Below, piece after piece: positions 19,830-29,319 of a DNA stretch of 42,838 bases. Where the stretch lies: assembly GCA_902620265.1 (NCBI GenBank), contig CACNHI010000004.1, positions 1-42,838 on the forward strand, read 5' to 3'. The DNA comes from an uncultured Pelagibacteraceae bacterium (GTDB lineage: Bacteria > Pseudomonadota > Alphaproteobacteria > Pelagibacterales > Pelagibacteraceae). Every line of letters begins with the position of its first letter. The first letter of the stretch is position 1. A program made the translations under genes and the position numbers. The notes beneath the pieces were generated by a model. The model ran no database searches, was not told the DNA's origin, and saw only the letters and a list, made by a program, of their open reading frames with translations.

Positions 19830-19875
19830 TTTTGAATTTAAATATACATATAAATAATAATGAAAAAGGGGAAAA

Positions 19876-20817
19876 ATGAAAAAAATAATTAGTTTTCTTC
19901 TAGGTTGTTTTGTTGCTTTAAACTTAACTATTTCTACTGCAAATTCTGCAGCAAATGAAGTTAGAGTGGCTTACTTTCTAGAATGGCCAAGTCCAAATTT
20001 AGAGGACATGATGAAAAAAAACTTTGCAAAAGCACTTGGTGTGCCAGTTAAATGGACTAACTTCACAAATGGTGGAGCTATGACAGATGCAATGCTAGCA
20101 GGTGACATTGATATTTCTTATTCTCAAGGATTAGTACCTTTTATAAACGCTGTTAAATCTAAAGCACCAATCAAGCTTGTAGATATAGCAATGGAATATG
20201 GAATGGGTGGAACAACTTGTGTAACATCTAATGCATCCGGTATTACAAAAGCTAATGCTACTGAATTAGAAGGTAAAAAAGTTGCTGTTCCGTTAGGAAC
20301 AATGGCTGAGTATGTTTTCGATGAAAGTATGAAAGTAGTCGGTGCTGATAGAAAAAAAATGGATATCATTCAAATGGATCCTGAAGAAGGGGCTGCTGCT
20401 TTAGTAAGCGGTGATGTTGTGATGGCATGTTTATTTGGTGGTAACTCTATTAAAGCTGCAACTGCAGTTGGATCTAGATTACTTACTGTTCAAGAAGCAA
20501 GAGATGCTGGAATACTTGGAATAGATATTACTTCAGTAACTACAAAGTTTATGAAGGAAAATCCTGGTATGCTTAGAACTTTTATTGAAGTAACTCATGA
20601 AGCAAATGCAAGATATAGAGCTGGAAAAAGTGATATGAATGCAATGTCAAAAGCTTCAGAAATGAAAGTTGCTGATATGAAAGAAACTTTAAGTGGATTC
20701 AAATTTCTAACACCTGAGGAAACTAAACAGTCTATGGAAAGTGGAAATCTTGATGCATTCCTTAAAGGAATGGGAACACCAAGAGGAAACGTAGATACTA
20801 GTTTCTTACCTCTATAA
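19876..20817 (+). CDS. tauA: ABC transporter substrate-binding protein, taurine-like
   Basis: Signal peptide MKKIISFLLGCFVALNLTISTANSA; NitT/TauT-type SBP; followed by ATPase and permease. Confidence 0.8.
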   Translation: MKKIISFLLGCFVALNLTISTANSAANEVRVAYFLEWPSPNLEDMMKKNFAKALGVPVKWTNFTNGGAMTDAMLAGDIDISYSQGLVPFINAVKSKAPIKLVDIAMEYGMGGTTCVTSNASGITKANATELEGKKVAVPLGTMAEYVFDESMKVVGADRKKMDIIQMDPEEGAAALVSGDVVMACLFGGNSIKAATAVGSRLLTVQEARDAGILGIDITSVTTKFMKENPGMLRTFIEVTHEANARYRAGKSDMNAMSKASEMKVADMKETLSGFKFLTPEETKQSMESGNLDAFLKGMGTPRGNVDTSFLPL

Positions 20818-20839
20818 TTTGAAGGTAAATTAAAATTTA

Positions 20840-20878
20840 ATAGGCGCCAATTTTTTAAATTGGTGCCTATTTTTTTTA
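20840..20878 (+). terminator. Intrinsic terminator/attenuator between tauA and tauB
   Basis: 14-bp stem (one G-T pair) ATAGGCGCCAATTT-TTT-AAATTGGTGCCTAT followed by T8. Confidence 0.85.
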
Positions 20879-20902
20879 TTTAAATTTTTATATAAAGCAT
20901 TT

Positions 20903-21700
20903 ATGAGCGATCTTGTTTCTCAAAATTTAAATATGATTTTCAAATCTCCAAAAGGAGAAACCGTTCATGCATTAAAAGATTTAAATTTCACAATAAAAAA
21001 GGGAGAGCTTTTAACTGTTTTAGGTCCTTCTGGTTGTGGAAAAACTACACTCTTAAATATTGCAGCAGGCTTCATAAGACCGACATCTGGAACTATTACA
21101 TTGGGTAGAAATGAAATTAATGGACCGGGAGTTGACAGAGGCATGGTATTTCAACAAGGCGCATTATTCGAATGGTTAACAGTTGCTGAAAACGTAAACT
21201 TTGGACTTAGAATGAAAAAAGAAGATCCTGTTTCAACTGCTAAAAAAGTTGAAGAGTGGTTAGAAATAGTTGGTCTTAAAGGTTTTGGTAATACTCCTAC
21301 TTATCAATTATCAGGCGGGATGCAACAAAGAGTAGCTCTTGCGAGATGTTTAATTAATGATCCAGATTTAATTTTGATGGATGAGCCTTTGGGGGCACTT
21401 GATGCTTTAACAAGAGAAAAAATGCAGTCTCTAGTTTTAAAAATTTGGAAAGAAACTGGAAAAACAATTATTTTAATTACTCACTCAGTTGAAGAAGCAT
21501 TGTTACTTGGTGAAAGATTATATGTGATGGCTCCAAGACCAGGAAGAATTCATAAAGAATACAATCTTCCTTTTGCAGAAATGGGTTTGAAAGAAGATTT
21601 AAGAGAAATAAAAAAAAATAAAGAATTTTCACAAAAAAGAGAAGAAATCCTTGAAATGATCTGGAACATGGAAGAGGAAATTATGGGGAAAGATAATTAA
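20903..21700 (+). CDS. tauB: ABC transporter ATP-binding protein, nitrate/sulfonate/taurine type
   Basis: GPSGCGKTTLLNIAAG Walker A, QLSGGMQQRVALARCL signature, LILMDEPLGALDALTREKMQ Walker B. Confidence 0.92.
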   Translation: MSDLVSQNLNMIFKSPKGETVHALKDLNFTIKKGELLTVLGPSGCGKTTLLNIAAGFIRPTSGTITLGRNEINGPGVDRGMVFQQGALFEWLTVAENVNFGLRMKKEDPVSTAKKVEEWLEIVGLKGFGNTPTYQLSGGMQQRVALARCLINDPDLILMDEPLGALDALTREKMQSLVLKIWKETGKTIILITHSVEEALLLGERLYVMAPRPGRIHKEYNLPFAEMGLKEDLREIKKNKEFSQKREEILEMIWNMEEEIMGKDN

Positions 21701-23626
21701 ATGTTAACTCAAATATTAACTTTTCTAATATTCTTCGCTGTAGTTGGTTGTATTCTATATGGACGAAGATTAATAAGGACTGAAAAAGTAGATGCAGTAT
21801 TTGGAAATCCCGAAAGAGCTTTAGGTGGTACTCACTGGGTAATTGTTGGAAGTAGCTTTTTACTTTTAATTTGGCTCTATTATTCTTGGGATATTGCTAA
21901 AGGATTTTATCCAAAATCTGCAAATGAACTGTGCCAAGTTGCAAAAGTGAATGACTCTCTTCTCGGATTGAAATATCAATTCCCAATTGAGCAAAGAGAG
22001 TTTAAAAGCACTTCACAAATCAAAAAAGAGAATAAAAATTTAAAATTAATTCAAAATGAAATTCAAAATTCTGAGGAACTAAATAGCCAACAAAAAACAA
22101 TACTAATTAGTTACATAAGTAAAACTAATCAACTCATCCCATTACTTACAAATGAAGATTTATTAGAAATTGAGACCAAACTAAAAATAGATGATATCAC
22201 TGGAAAAATTAATCTATTAACTGAAAATTTCCAAAAACCTGATTACCCGTTTGAAACTGAGCAAGAGTTCAATGAAAGACTGAAAGCTGTAGATGATGAA
22301 GGTGGTTGGGGTATTACTAAAGTAGATGCTGGGTCAGGATCTATTGAAAATACGTTAGAGGTACCTTTGGTGCCTGCAACAAATAGGGGTTTAAAATTTC
22401 ATGCCGCCGCCCAAGAATTAAATTTAATAAGTGATGAATTTTTTAAGTTAAGAAATCATAACCCTCAATTTAAAAGCAAGATTAAAGAGCTAAAAGAGGA
22501 AATTAAATCTTATAGAAAAGGCTTAAGTGATAGTGAGGAAGTTGCTTCAACATACGCAAAGAATATTGTTAAGATTGCTAGAAGAATTGAATTTGCAAGT
22601 ATCTATCCTCCGAATTCATTAGATAAGATGCAGGCAGCAATTGTCAAATTTGATAATGCTCAAAAAAAGGAACAAGGTGGATTGAGATTAATCGATATTT
22701 TATTATTTCCTGCAGGAACTATCGTTGCTAGTGGTCCTAGTTGTTCAGAACAAGGATCAGGTAGATGGCTACCTAAACCATCCGATACTTTCAATAAATT
22801 CATATTAATGTCAAAACCAAGTGTGGGATACAAAGATATTCCTCTATTGTGGATACAAATGGTTGATGTGAGTAAAATGATTGGCTTCATTTTGCCAGAC
22901 TGGATTGCAGACGTTTTACCGGGTGAATATCCTGTTCATACTAAAGATGGAATAGTAAAACAGAACTTCAAAGGTGGAGTTCTAAAAATTGTAACTGGTG
23001 ATTTTAATTTGTTTAAAATACCTGTGCCTTATGGACATATTTGGGATTCTTTTTTAAGAGTTTTTCTTGGATTAGTTTTTGGAATATTAATTGGTGTACC
23101 TCTTGGTCTATTTATGGGATTAAATAGATTTGCAAAAGGATTTTTTGATCCTTTAATTGAACTTTACAGACCTGTTCCTCCACTCGCATGGGCCCCACTT
23201 ATTATTTCGGTTTTAGGAATTGATAATACAGGAAAAGTTTTTTTACTATTTATGGTATCATTATCAATAATGATAATTTCAGCAAGAGCGGGGGCATCGG
23301 GGACACAATTATCTAAGATACATGCTGCTCACTCATTAGGTGCTTCAAAAAAACAAATATTAAGACATGTAATATTTCCAAATTCCTTACCCGAAATACT
23401 CACGGGTATAAGAGTAGCAGTTGGTATGTGCTGGGGAACGTTGGTAGCTGCTGAATTTTTAGCAGGAACAACAGGAATAGGGTTCGTTGAAAATGTTGCA
23501 AAAAAATATTTTCAATATGAAGTTATATGGATAACTATTTTTATTATGGGAATGTTAGGTCTTTTGTTTGATGTAACACTACGTAAAATAATCGATAAAA
23601 CTATACCATGGCGTGGAAAAGGCTAG
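21701..23626 (+). CDS. tauC: ABC transporter permease with long N-terminal extension
   Basis: C-terminal SSuC/TauC-like permease (SFLRVFLGLVFGILIGVPLGLFMGL... HSLGASKKQILRHVIFPNSLPEILTGIRVAVG); N-terminal TM segments plus Lys/Glu-rich soluble region. Confidence 0.88.
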   Translation: MLTQILTFLIFFAVVGCILYGRRLIRTEKVDAVFGNPERALGGTHWVIVGSSFLLLIWLYYSWDIAKGFYPKSANELCQVAKVNDSLLGLKYQFPIEQREFKSTSQIKKENKNLKLIQNEIQNSEELNSQQKTILISYISKTNQLIPLLTNEDLLEIETKLKIDDITGKINLLTENFQKPDYPFETEQEFNERLKAVDDEGGWGITKVDAGSGSIENTLEVPLVPATNRGLKFHAAAQELNLISDEFFKLRNHNPQFKSKIKELKEEIKSYRKGLSDSEEVASTYAKNIVKIARRIEFASIYPPNSLDKMQAAIVKFDNAQKKEQGGLRLIDILLFPAGTIVASGPSCSEQGSGRWLPKPSDTFNKFILMSKPSVGYKDIPLLWIQMVDVSKMIGFILPDWIADVLPGEYPVHTKDGIVKQNFKGGVLKIVTGDFNLFKIPVPYGHIWDSFLRVFLGLVFGILIGVPLGLFMGLNRFAKGFFDPLIELYRPVPPLAWAPLIISVLGIDNTGKVFLLFMVSLSIMIISARAGASGTQLSKIHAAHSLGASKKQILRHVIFPNSLPEILTGIRVAVGMCWGTLVAAEFLAGTTGIGFVENVAKKYFQYEVIWITIFIMGMLGLLFDVTLRKIIDKTIPWRGKG

Positions 23627-23632
23627 GAATCC

Positions 23633-24517
23633 ATGCGATTTTTTGATTGTACAACTTATTTTGATGAAGAGCTAATGATGGATGTACGATTTAATTTATT
23701 AGATAAATTTGTAGAAAAATTTATTGTTGTTGAATCAATTTATTCACATAGCGGGATTAAAAAAAAATTAAACTTCAAAATAAATAATTATAGTAAATTT
23801 AAAGATAAAATAGTTTATCTCGTAATTGAAAACGAACCAGAAGGTATTCTAGAACTCAAAAATGATAAAAACGACTCGGCTATTAAAAGAATTAATAGTT
23901 TAAAAAGAATAGAACAGTCATATAATTTCATGTTCAAGGGTATCCAAGACGCAAATGATGAAGATATTATTTTGTTAAGCGATAATGATGAGATACCAAA
24001 TTTAAAAAAATTAAGCAGTAATTTTCTAAAACAAAAGATTTTAATTTTTGAACAACTTCTTTTTTATTACAAGTTTAATTTGTACTATGACTATATTCCT
24101 TGGTATGGAACAAAAGGTTGCAAAAAGAAAAAACTAAAATCTTTTTCGTGGTTAAGAAATTTAAAAAATAAATCATACCCTTTTTGGAGAATTGACACCT
24201 ATTTTTCAGAATTAAAATCTACAAACGTAGAAATAATTAAAAATGGTGGTTGGCATTTTACTAATATTAAAACCCCGGAGCAAATATATGAAAAATTAAA
24301 CAATTACGGACATCATAATGAATTTGAGAGTTCAGGAGTAACATTAGACAATATAAAGGATCATATTAAAAAAAAAGTTGTTACATATAATCATAAGGCA
24401 GATCAATCCAAACAGGATAAATATAATTTTGAGTATAAATTAAAAAAAGTTGATGAAGCTTTACTACCAGATTATTTGATAGAAAATAGAGATAAGCTCA
24501 ATAAATGGTTTGATTAA
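23633..24517 (+). CDS. Glycosyltransferase family 17-like protein
   Basis: MRFFDCTTYFDEELMMDVRFNLLDKFVEKFIVVES, ILLSDNDEIPNL, NGGWHFTNIKTPEQI. Confidence 0.75.
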   Translation: MRFFDCTTYFDEELMMDVRFNLLDKFVEKFIVVESIYSHSGIKKKLNFKINNYSKFKDKIVYLVIENEPEGILELKNDKNDSAIKRINSLKRIEQSYNFMFKGIQDANDEDIILLSDNDEIPNLKKLSSNFLKQKILIFEQLLFYYKFNLYYDYIPWYGTKGCKKKKLKSFSWLRNLKNKSYPFWRIDTYFSELKSTNVEIIKNGGWHFTNIKTPEQIYEKLNNYGHHNEFESSGVTLDNIKDHIKKKVVTYNHKADQSKQDKYNFEYKLKKVDEALLPDYLIENRDKLNKWFD

Positions 24518-24557
24518 GGTATTGATATAAATCTCTTAACAAAATATATCTAATTAT

Positions 24558-25910
24558 ATGTCAATATTATTTGCCAATCCTCCATGGTGGGAAGGAAAAG
24601 AAAGTAGAGGATTATTTAGAAAAAAAAGGTGGAGAAGAGGTGTTAGAGCTGGATCAAGATGGCCATTTACATTTTTAGGAAGATGCACTCCTGATAATTC
24701 TAGAGCTAAAGATTACATGCCCTATCCGTTTTTCTTAGGTTATGCGACTACTTATGCAACTAAAGAAATTGGGAAAGATAGAGTTTTTTTTAGAGACAGT
24801 ATTGCTTTATCAGAGTCGTATAAATCTTTTTATAAATATCTAGACGAAATAAAAAATAAAATTGAATACTTGCTTATTGAAAGCGCTACTCCATCATGGG
24901 ATCATGATTATAAACTAATAAAAACAATTAAAGAAAAATATCCACACTTAAAAATTATAGTAGCTGGTCCAATTTCAACATCTGGTGAAAAATGGGACAG
25001 TAATATTGTACATGCAGTTGTAAAAGGTGAATACGAAAAAAATGTAATGAAAGTATTAGCTGGTGAAAATGGTATTTTAAACCATGATCTTCTTACAAAA
25101 GATGAGATGAATTCTGCACCGTTTCCATATTACGACAAAATGATTTACGATAAGTACTTTGATGGTAATCCAATACCTATGCACAAGCTTCATCCGCAAG
25201 CACATATATGGAGTAGTAGAGGTTGTCCCTTCAAATGTATTTTTTGTGTATGGCCAGCAGCAATGACGGGAAATGACCCTCACGGTGATGGTAAGAGATC
25301 AGTAAGACAATACACTCCGGACTATATTGAAAACTTAATAAAAGATTTAACAGGTCGATATAAATTTAATGCAATATACTTTGATGACGATACTTTTAAT
25401 ATTGGAAATAAGCATACAGAAAATATGTCAGAAGTTATGTCAAAATTTGACATTCCTTGGTTTGCAATGTGTAGAGCAGACACATCAAAGAAAGAAACAT
25501 GGAAAAAAATGTCAGATAATGGGTGCCAAGGAGTCAAGCTTGGTGTTGAGTCTGGAAGCCAAGTTGTTGTAGATAAAATTGTTAATAAACACCTTGATTT
25601 AAAATATGTGCAAGAGATAGTTTCTCATATTAGATCTTTAAATATGTCTGTTCACGGAACTTTTACATATGGCCTTCCTGGTGAGACAAAAGAGGATATG
25701 ATAAGAACAAAAAAATTTATCCAAGAAACAAAATTCAGTACTGTTCAAGAGTCAGGTACCGCTGAAATAGAGGGTACACCACTTCATGCATTGATTAATG
25801 AAGAAAAACTTATGACCTATCCTGGAGCAATTGCTGACGAAAATTACGATCGACAAAAAGATGGTGGAAAAAAATGGCAAAGTCTAGTTAAAGAACTACA
25901 AAATAATTAA
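24558..25910 (+). CDS. B12-binding-domain radical SAM protein
   Basis: SSRGCPFKCIFCVWP CxxxCxxC cluster, IYFDDDTFNIG, GVKLGVESGSQVVVDKI, THGLPGETKEDM-like motif (FTYGLPGETKEDM). Confidence 0.88.
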   Translation: MSILFANPPWWEGKESRGLFRKKRWRRGVRAGSRWPFTFLGRCTPDNSRAKDYMPYPFFLGYATTYATKEIGKDRVFFRDSIALSESYKSFYKYLDEIKNKIEYLLIESATPSWDHDYKLIKTIKEKYPHLKIIVAGPISTSGEKWDSNIVHAVVKGEYEKNVMKVLAGENGILNHDLLTKDEMNSAPFPYYDKMIYDKYFDGNPIPMHKLHPQAHIWSSRGCPFKCIFCVWPAAMTGNDPHGDGKRSVRQYTPDYIENLIKDLTGRYKFNAIYFDDDTFNIGNKHTENMSEVMSKFDIPWFAMCRADTSKKETWKKMSDNGCQGVKLGVESGSQVVVDKIVNKHLDLKYVQEIVSHIRSLNMSVHGTFTYGLPGETKEDMIRTKKFIQETKFSTVQESGTAEIEGTPLHALINEEKLMTYPGAIADENYDRQKDGGKKWQSLVKELQNN

Positions 25911-25917
25911 TCTTAGT

Positions 25918-26769
25918 GTGTCTATTGAAGTTTCATTTTATATTCCTGTTTTCAATGGTGAAAAAACAATTCAAAATTGTTTAGACTCAATATTGAGTCA
26001 AAGTGTTAAGGTAAATGAAATAATTGTTATAAATGATGCGTCCAAAGATAATACCAAAAATATTTTGGAAAAATATTCTAGCGTTAAAATTATCGAGAAT
26101 GAAAATAATAAAGGGCTTGGATATTGTAGAAATATTGGAATCAAAAACTCTAAAAATAATATTGTAGCAAGTATTGATGCCGATGTAGTTTTAGATAAAT
26201 TCTGGTTGGAAATTTTGCTAAATGAAATAACAAAAAATGACATAAAAATGTGTGGAGGTAATATGATCGAAAAATTAATTAACAACGAATGTAATCTTTG
26301 GAGAGCAAAACATTATAGCCAAAATTGGGGAAACAAAGATCTTTTAAATCCACCATTTTTATATGGCTGCAATACAATACAAACAAAGGAATTATGGGAT
26401 AGAATTGGTGGTTATAACGAAAATTGTACTACGAATGGAGAAGACATGGAGTACTCAGCAAAAGTAAGACAACAAAGCAATGCAAATTTGTATTACTCGT
26501 CGAAAGCAAAATGTTATCATTTGCAGAATGATGATCTTCAAACTTTGAGTGAAAGAGTATGGAGGTATCATTCTCTCGGCTATAAAATAAAAAAACCCTC
26601 AACAATTAGGTTTTTAAAACTATCTGTTAAACAATTAAAATTTTTATTAATTAGAATATCTAAAGATATAAGAAAGTTAGACTTTAAAGATTTTCGTCTA
26701 AATATGATGGTATTCTTTAATTTTGTGAAATTAGAATTTTTAAATACTTTTAATACAAAAATAAAATAA
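25918..26769 (+). CDS. Glycosyltransferase family 2 protein
   Basis: SFYIPVFNGEKTIQNCLDSILSQSVKVNEIIVINDASKDNT, IDADVVL, GEDMEYSAKVRQ; GTG start. Confidence 0.85.
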   Translation: MSIEVSFYIPVFNGEKTIQNCLDSILSQSVKVNEIIVINDASKDNTKNILEKYSSVKIIENENNKGLGYCRNIGIKNSKNNIVASIDADVVLDKFWLEILLNEITKNDIKMCGGNMIEKLINNECNLWRAKHYSQNWGNKDLLNPPFLYGCNTIQTKELWDRIGGYNENCTTNGEDMEYSAKVRQQSNANLYYSSKAKCYHLQNDDLQTLSERVWRYHSLGYKIKKPSTIRFLKLSVKQLKFLLIRISKDIRKLDFKDFRLNMMVFFNFVKLEFLNTFNTKIK

Positions 26770-28575
26770 TTATTTATTATAAAATATTGTTCTTTTTTCT
26801 ATTATGATCTTATCTTTAAATTTATCTTCTAAGAACTTGTTTAATAAAGGATATTTAATACTTAATGGCAAAGACCAATTATCAGTAGTTCCTCCAGTAA
26901 TTATAAAGTTTGAGGAATTTAATTCACTAACTAAGTTTTTTTGATTCCTCTCTGATCCCACTGACCAAAAAAAATAATATTTTGAACAACTGGGTTTTTT
27001 TAACAAATAAAGTAGAGCTGAGTCATTTGAAAATAACTGAATACAATTTTGTTTTTTTAATATTTTTGATGCTTGTTTAATAAAAAGTTGATCCCCATTA
27101 TTTAAAAATTTACTATCCTCAAATTTAACATAATTTAAAAATCGATCATTATATGTAATTATATTTTTAAAATTTGATTTAGTACCAATTAAAAAAATTA
27201 TAAATATAAAAGGCATCAAGTAGAAAAATTTAAAATTTTCAAATAATTTAAGATTTAATTTTGATAAAAAAAACAGACTATAATTTGTAATTACAATAAT
27301 TAAAAAAATTGCTGGAAAACCATAAGATTGTTTTAAATGTGGCCCATCTGATCTCCCCAAAGAGTAAATGTAACTTAAAAAACAAATAATGCTTAAAAAT
27401 AATAAAATAAAATTAAATTTATTATAATTACCTTCATTAGTCTTATTAAACATAAAATTTATAGAAAAAATCAAACAGAAGATAATAGTAAGAATATTTT
27501 TAGTTGCTCTCCATGAATTTTCTTCATCTGAAAAAGGCGTTGGATGTATAATACCATGGACATAATTTAGTTCCTTCAAAACTAGATATGTATTTTTTAT
27601 AAAATAATTAAATTCGTTGTTTGTAAAATAAAATATAGACCAAAATAAAATTACAGAAAAAACAATATACAAAATATCTTTAAATCTTTTATTTAAAATA
27701 AGAAATAGAAAAAAAAATATTAAAAATAAACAAAAAACTATTCCTCTGTCTATGCTCCATAAAAAAACTAAAACACTCAATAAACCTAAAATTAAATTTG
27801 AAATCAGAGAACTTTTATTTAAAGATCTTATTATGACAATTAATGATAATAAAATAGGTATTTCTCTAAAATGTATATTGTCAGTACTATATAAATTATA
27901 ATTGATTAAACTTAAACCTACCAAGCTAGTAACTAAAAAAAAAATTAATCTATAATTTAAATTAAATTTAATATTTCTAGTTACTTCGAAGAAAAACACT
28001 ACTAATAAAATTTTTGTTATTAAAATATAAACGATATCCAAAAATCTCATTAAACCAATTGACTCGTTATTAAACATTTGCCAAATGAACTTGGTACCAA
28101 TTGTTTCATATATAATTCCAATGGTGACGTATGAACCACTCCACAAACTATCATCTAACAAACTTTTAAAAGCTGAACTCAATCTTTGGCCTTCATGATA
28201 AATATCAATAGGATGTGTTGAAAATGTTAATGATAAAAATTCAGTAGCCAAATAAATCATCAAAAAAAATAGTAAAAAATAGATCTTTTTTTCAGAATTA
28301 TAACTTTCATCTTTAATTTTTAATCCAGTCAAAATATTTGAGAAAGGTATTTTGAAAATAATTTTTTTACTAATTAAAAAAACTGCTAAAGGTATAAAAA
28401 TGAATATTAAATATTTAATTACATCATTAAAAGGACTATAATTATTTAAAGAATATTCTCCAATGATGTCATACCTATTTATTGGAAATTTAATAAATGA
28501 CCAAAGCTGAGAACAAATGAAAATTGATAAAATACAAAGAGTAATAACAAAAATATATTTTTTTTGAAATTTCAT
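26770..28575 (-). CDS. Polytopic membrane protein, possible lipid-linked glycosyltransferase
   Basis: Roughly 600 aa, many TM helices and a soluble C-terminal part; start trimmed from 28611 to the Met at 28575 to clear the divergent gene. Confidence 0.6.
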   Translation of the reverse strand: MKFQKKYIFVITLCILSIFICSQLWSFIKFPINRYDIIGEYSLNNYSPFNDVIKYLIFIFIPLAVFLISKKIIFKIPFSNILTGLKIKDESYNSEKKIYFLLFFLMIYLATEFLSLTFSTHPIDIYHEGQRLSSAFKSLLDDSLWSGSYVTIGIIYETIGTKFIWQMFNNESIGLMRFLDIVYILITKILLVVFFFEVTRNIKFNLNYRLIFFLVTSLVGLSLINYNLYSTDNIHFREIPILLSLIVIIRSLNKSSLISNLILGLLSVLVFLWSIDRGIVFCLFLIFFFLFLILNKRFKDILYIVFSVILFWSIFYFTNNEFNYFIKNTYLVLKELNYVHGIIHPTPFSDEENSWRATKNILTIIFCLIFSINFMFNKTNEGNYNKFNFILLFLSIICFLSYIYSLGRSDGPHLKQSYGFPAIFLIIVITNYSLFFLSKLNLKLFENFKFFYLMPFIFIIFLIGTKSNFKNIITYNDRFLNYVKFEDSKFLNNGDQLFIKQASKILKKQNCIQLFSNDSALLYLLKKPSCSKYYFFWSVGSERNQKNLVSELNSSNFIITGGTTDNWSLPLSIKYPLLNKFLEDKFKDKIIIEKRTIFYNK

Positions 28576-28598
28576 AAATATTTGTTTAAAACCGATAT

Positions 28599-29315
28599 AT
28601 GTCTTTATCAATAGTAATTCCAGTCTATAATGAAGATAAGCAATTACATAATACTGTTAAAAAAATTAACAAAATTAGTAAAAGAATTAAAGATTACGAG
28701 ATTGTTTTTATTGATGATTTTAGTACGGATAATACTAAGCAAATTATAAAAAAATCAATCAGATCTAACAAAAAAATTAAGTACTATAAAAATATTAAAA
28801 AAGGTCTAGGCTCTGCTATAGGGTTGGGAATAAATAAATCAACAAAAAAATTTGTTTGTATATTCATGTGTGATAACTCAGATGATTTAAGTGATTTAAT
28901 GGAGTATTATAAGATAATTAATAAAAATAATTTAGATGCAGTTCTAGGCTCTAGATTTCTAAAAAAATCTAGAATAACAAATTATCCTATTTTAAAAATG
29001 GTATTAAATAGAATTTTTAACTACATTGTTAAAATAATATTTCTATCAAATTATAATGATTTTACTAATGCATTTAAAATTTATAAAAAAAAAACCCTTA
29101 AGGAATTAATGCCTATAGTTTCAGATCACTTTAATGTTTTTCTAGAACTTCCATTAAAAATTATTATAAGAAAATATAAATATAAAATTATTCCTATTAG
29201 CTGGAAAGGTCGTAAAATTGGAGTTTCTAAGTTTAAAATTAGTGAACTAGGTTCAATGTATATATTTACTCTTTTATATTGCTTCATAGAAAAAATATTA
29301 TTAAAAAAAAGATAA
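28599..29315 (+). CDS. Glycosyltransferase family 2, polyprenyl/dolichyl-phosphate sugar synthase-like
   Basis: MSLSIVIPVYNEDKQLHNTVKKIN, FIDDFSTDNT, GLGSAIGLGI, LGSRFLKKS. Confidence 0.82.
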   Translation: MSLSIVIPVYNEDKQLHNTVKKINKISKRIKDYEIVFIDDFSTDNTKQIIKKSIRSNKKIKYYKNIKKGLGSAIGLGINKSTKKFVCIFMCDNSDDLSDLMEYYKIINKNNLDAVLGSRFLKKSRITNYPILKMVLNRIFNYIVKIIFLSNYNDFTNAFKIYKKKTLKELMPIVSDHFNVFLELPLKIIIRKYKYKIIPISWKGRKIGVSKFKISELGSMYIFTLLYCFIEKILLKKR

Positions 29316-29319
29316 TAAC

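Noticed and set aside
15146-20369. Track ORFs 15146..15367 -, 16186..16383 +, 18778..19128 + and 20124..20369 -
   Set aside because: Alternate-frame or antisense ORFs inside the DMGDH-like gene, the aminotransferase gene and tauA.
22660-26285. Track ORFs 22660..22890 -, 25077..25283 -, 25322..25537 -, 25369..25572 + and 25998..26285 -
   Set aside because: Overlap tauC, the radical SAM gene and a GT2 gene whose motifs are unambiguous.
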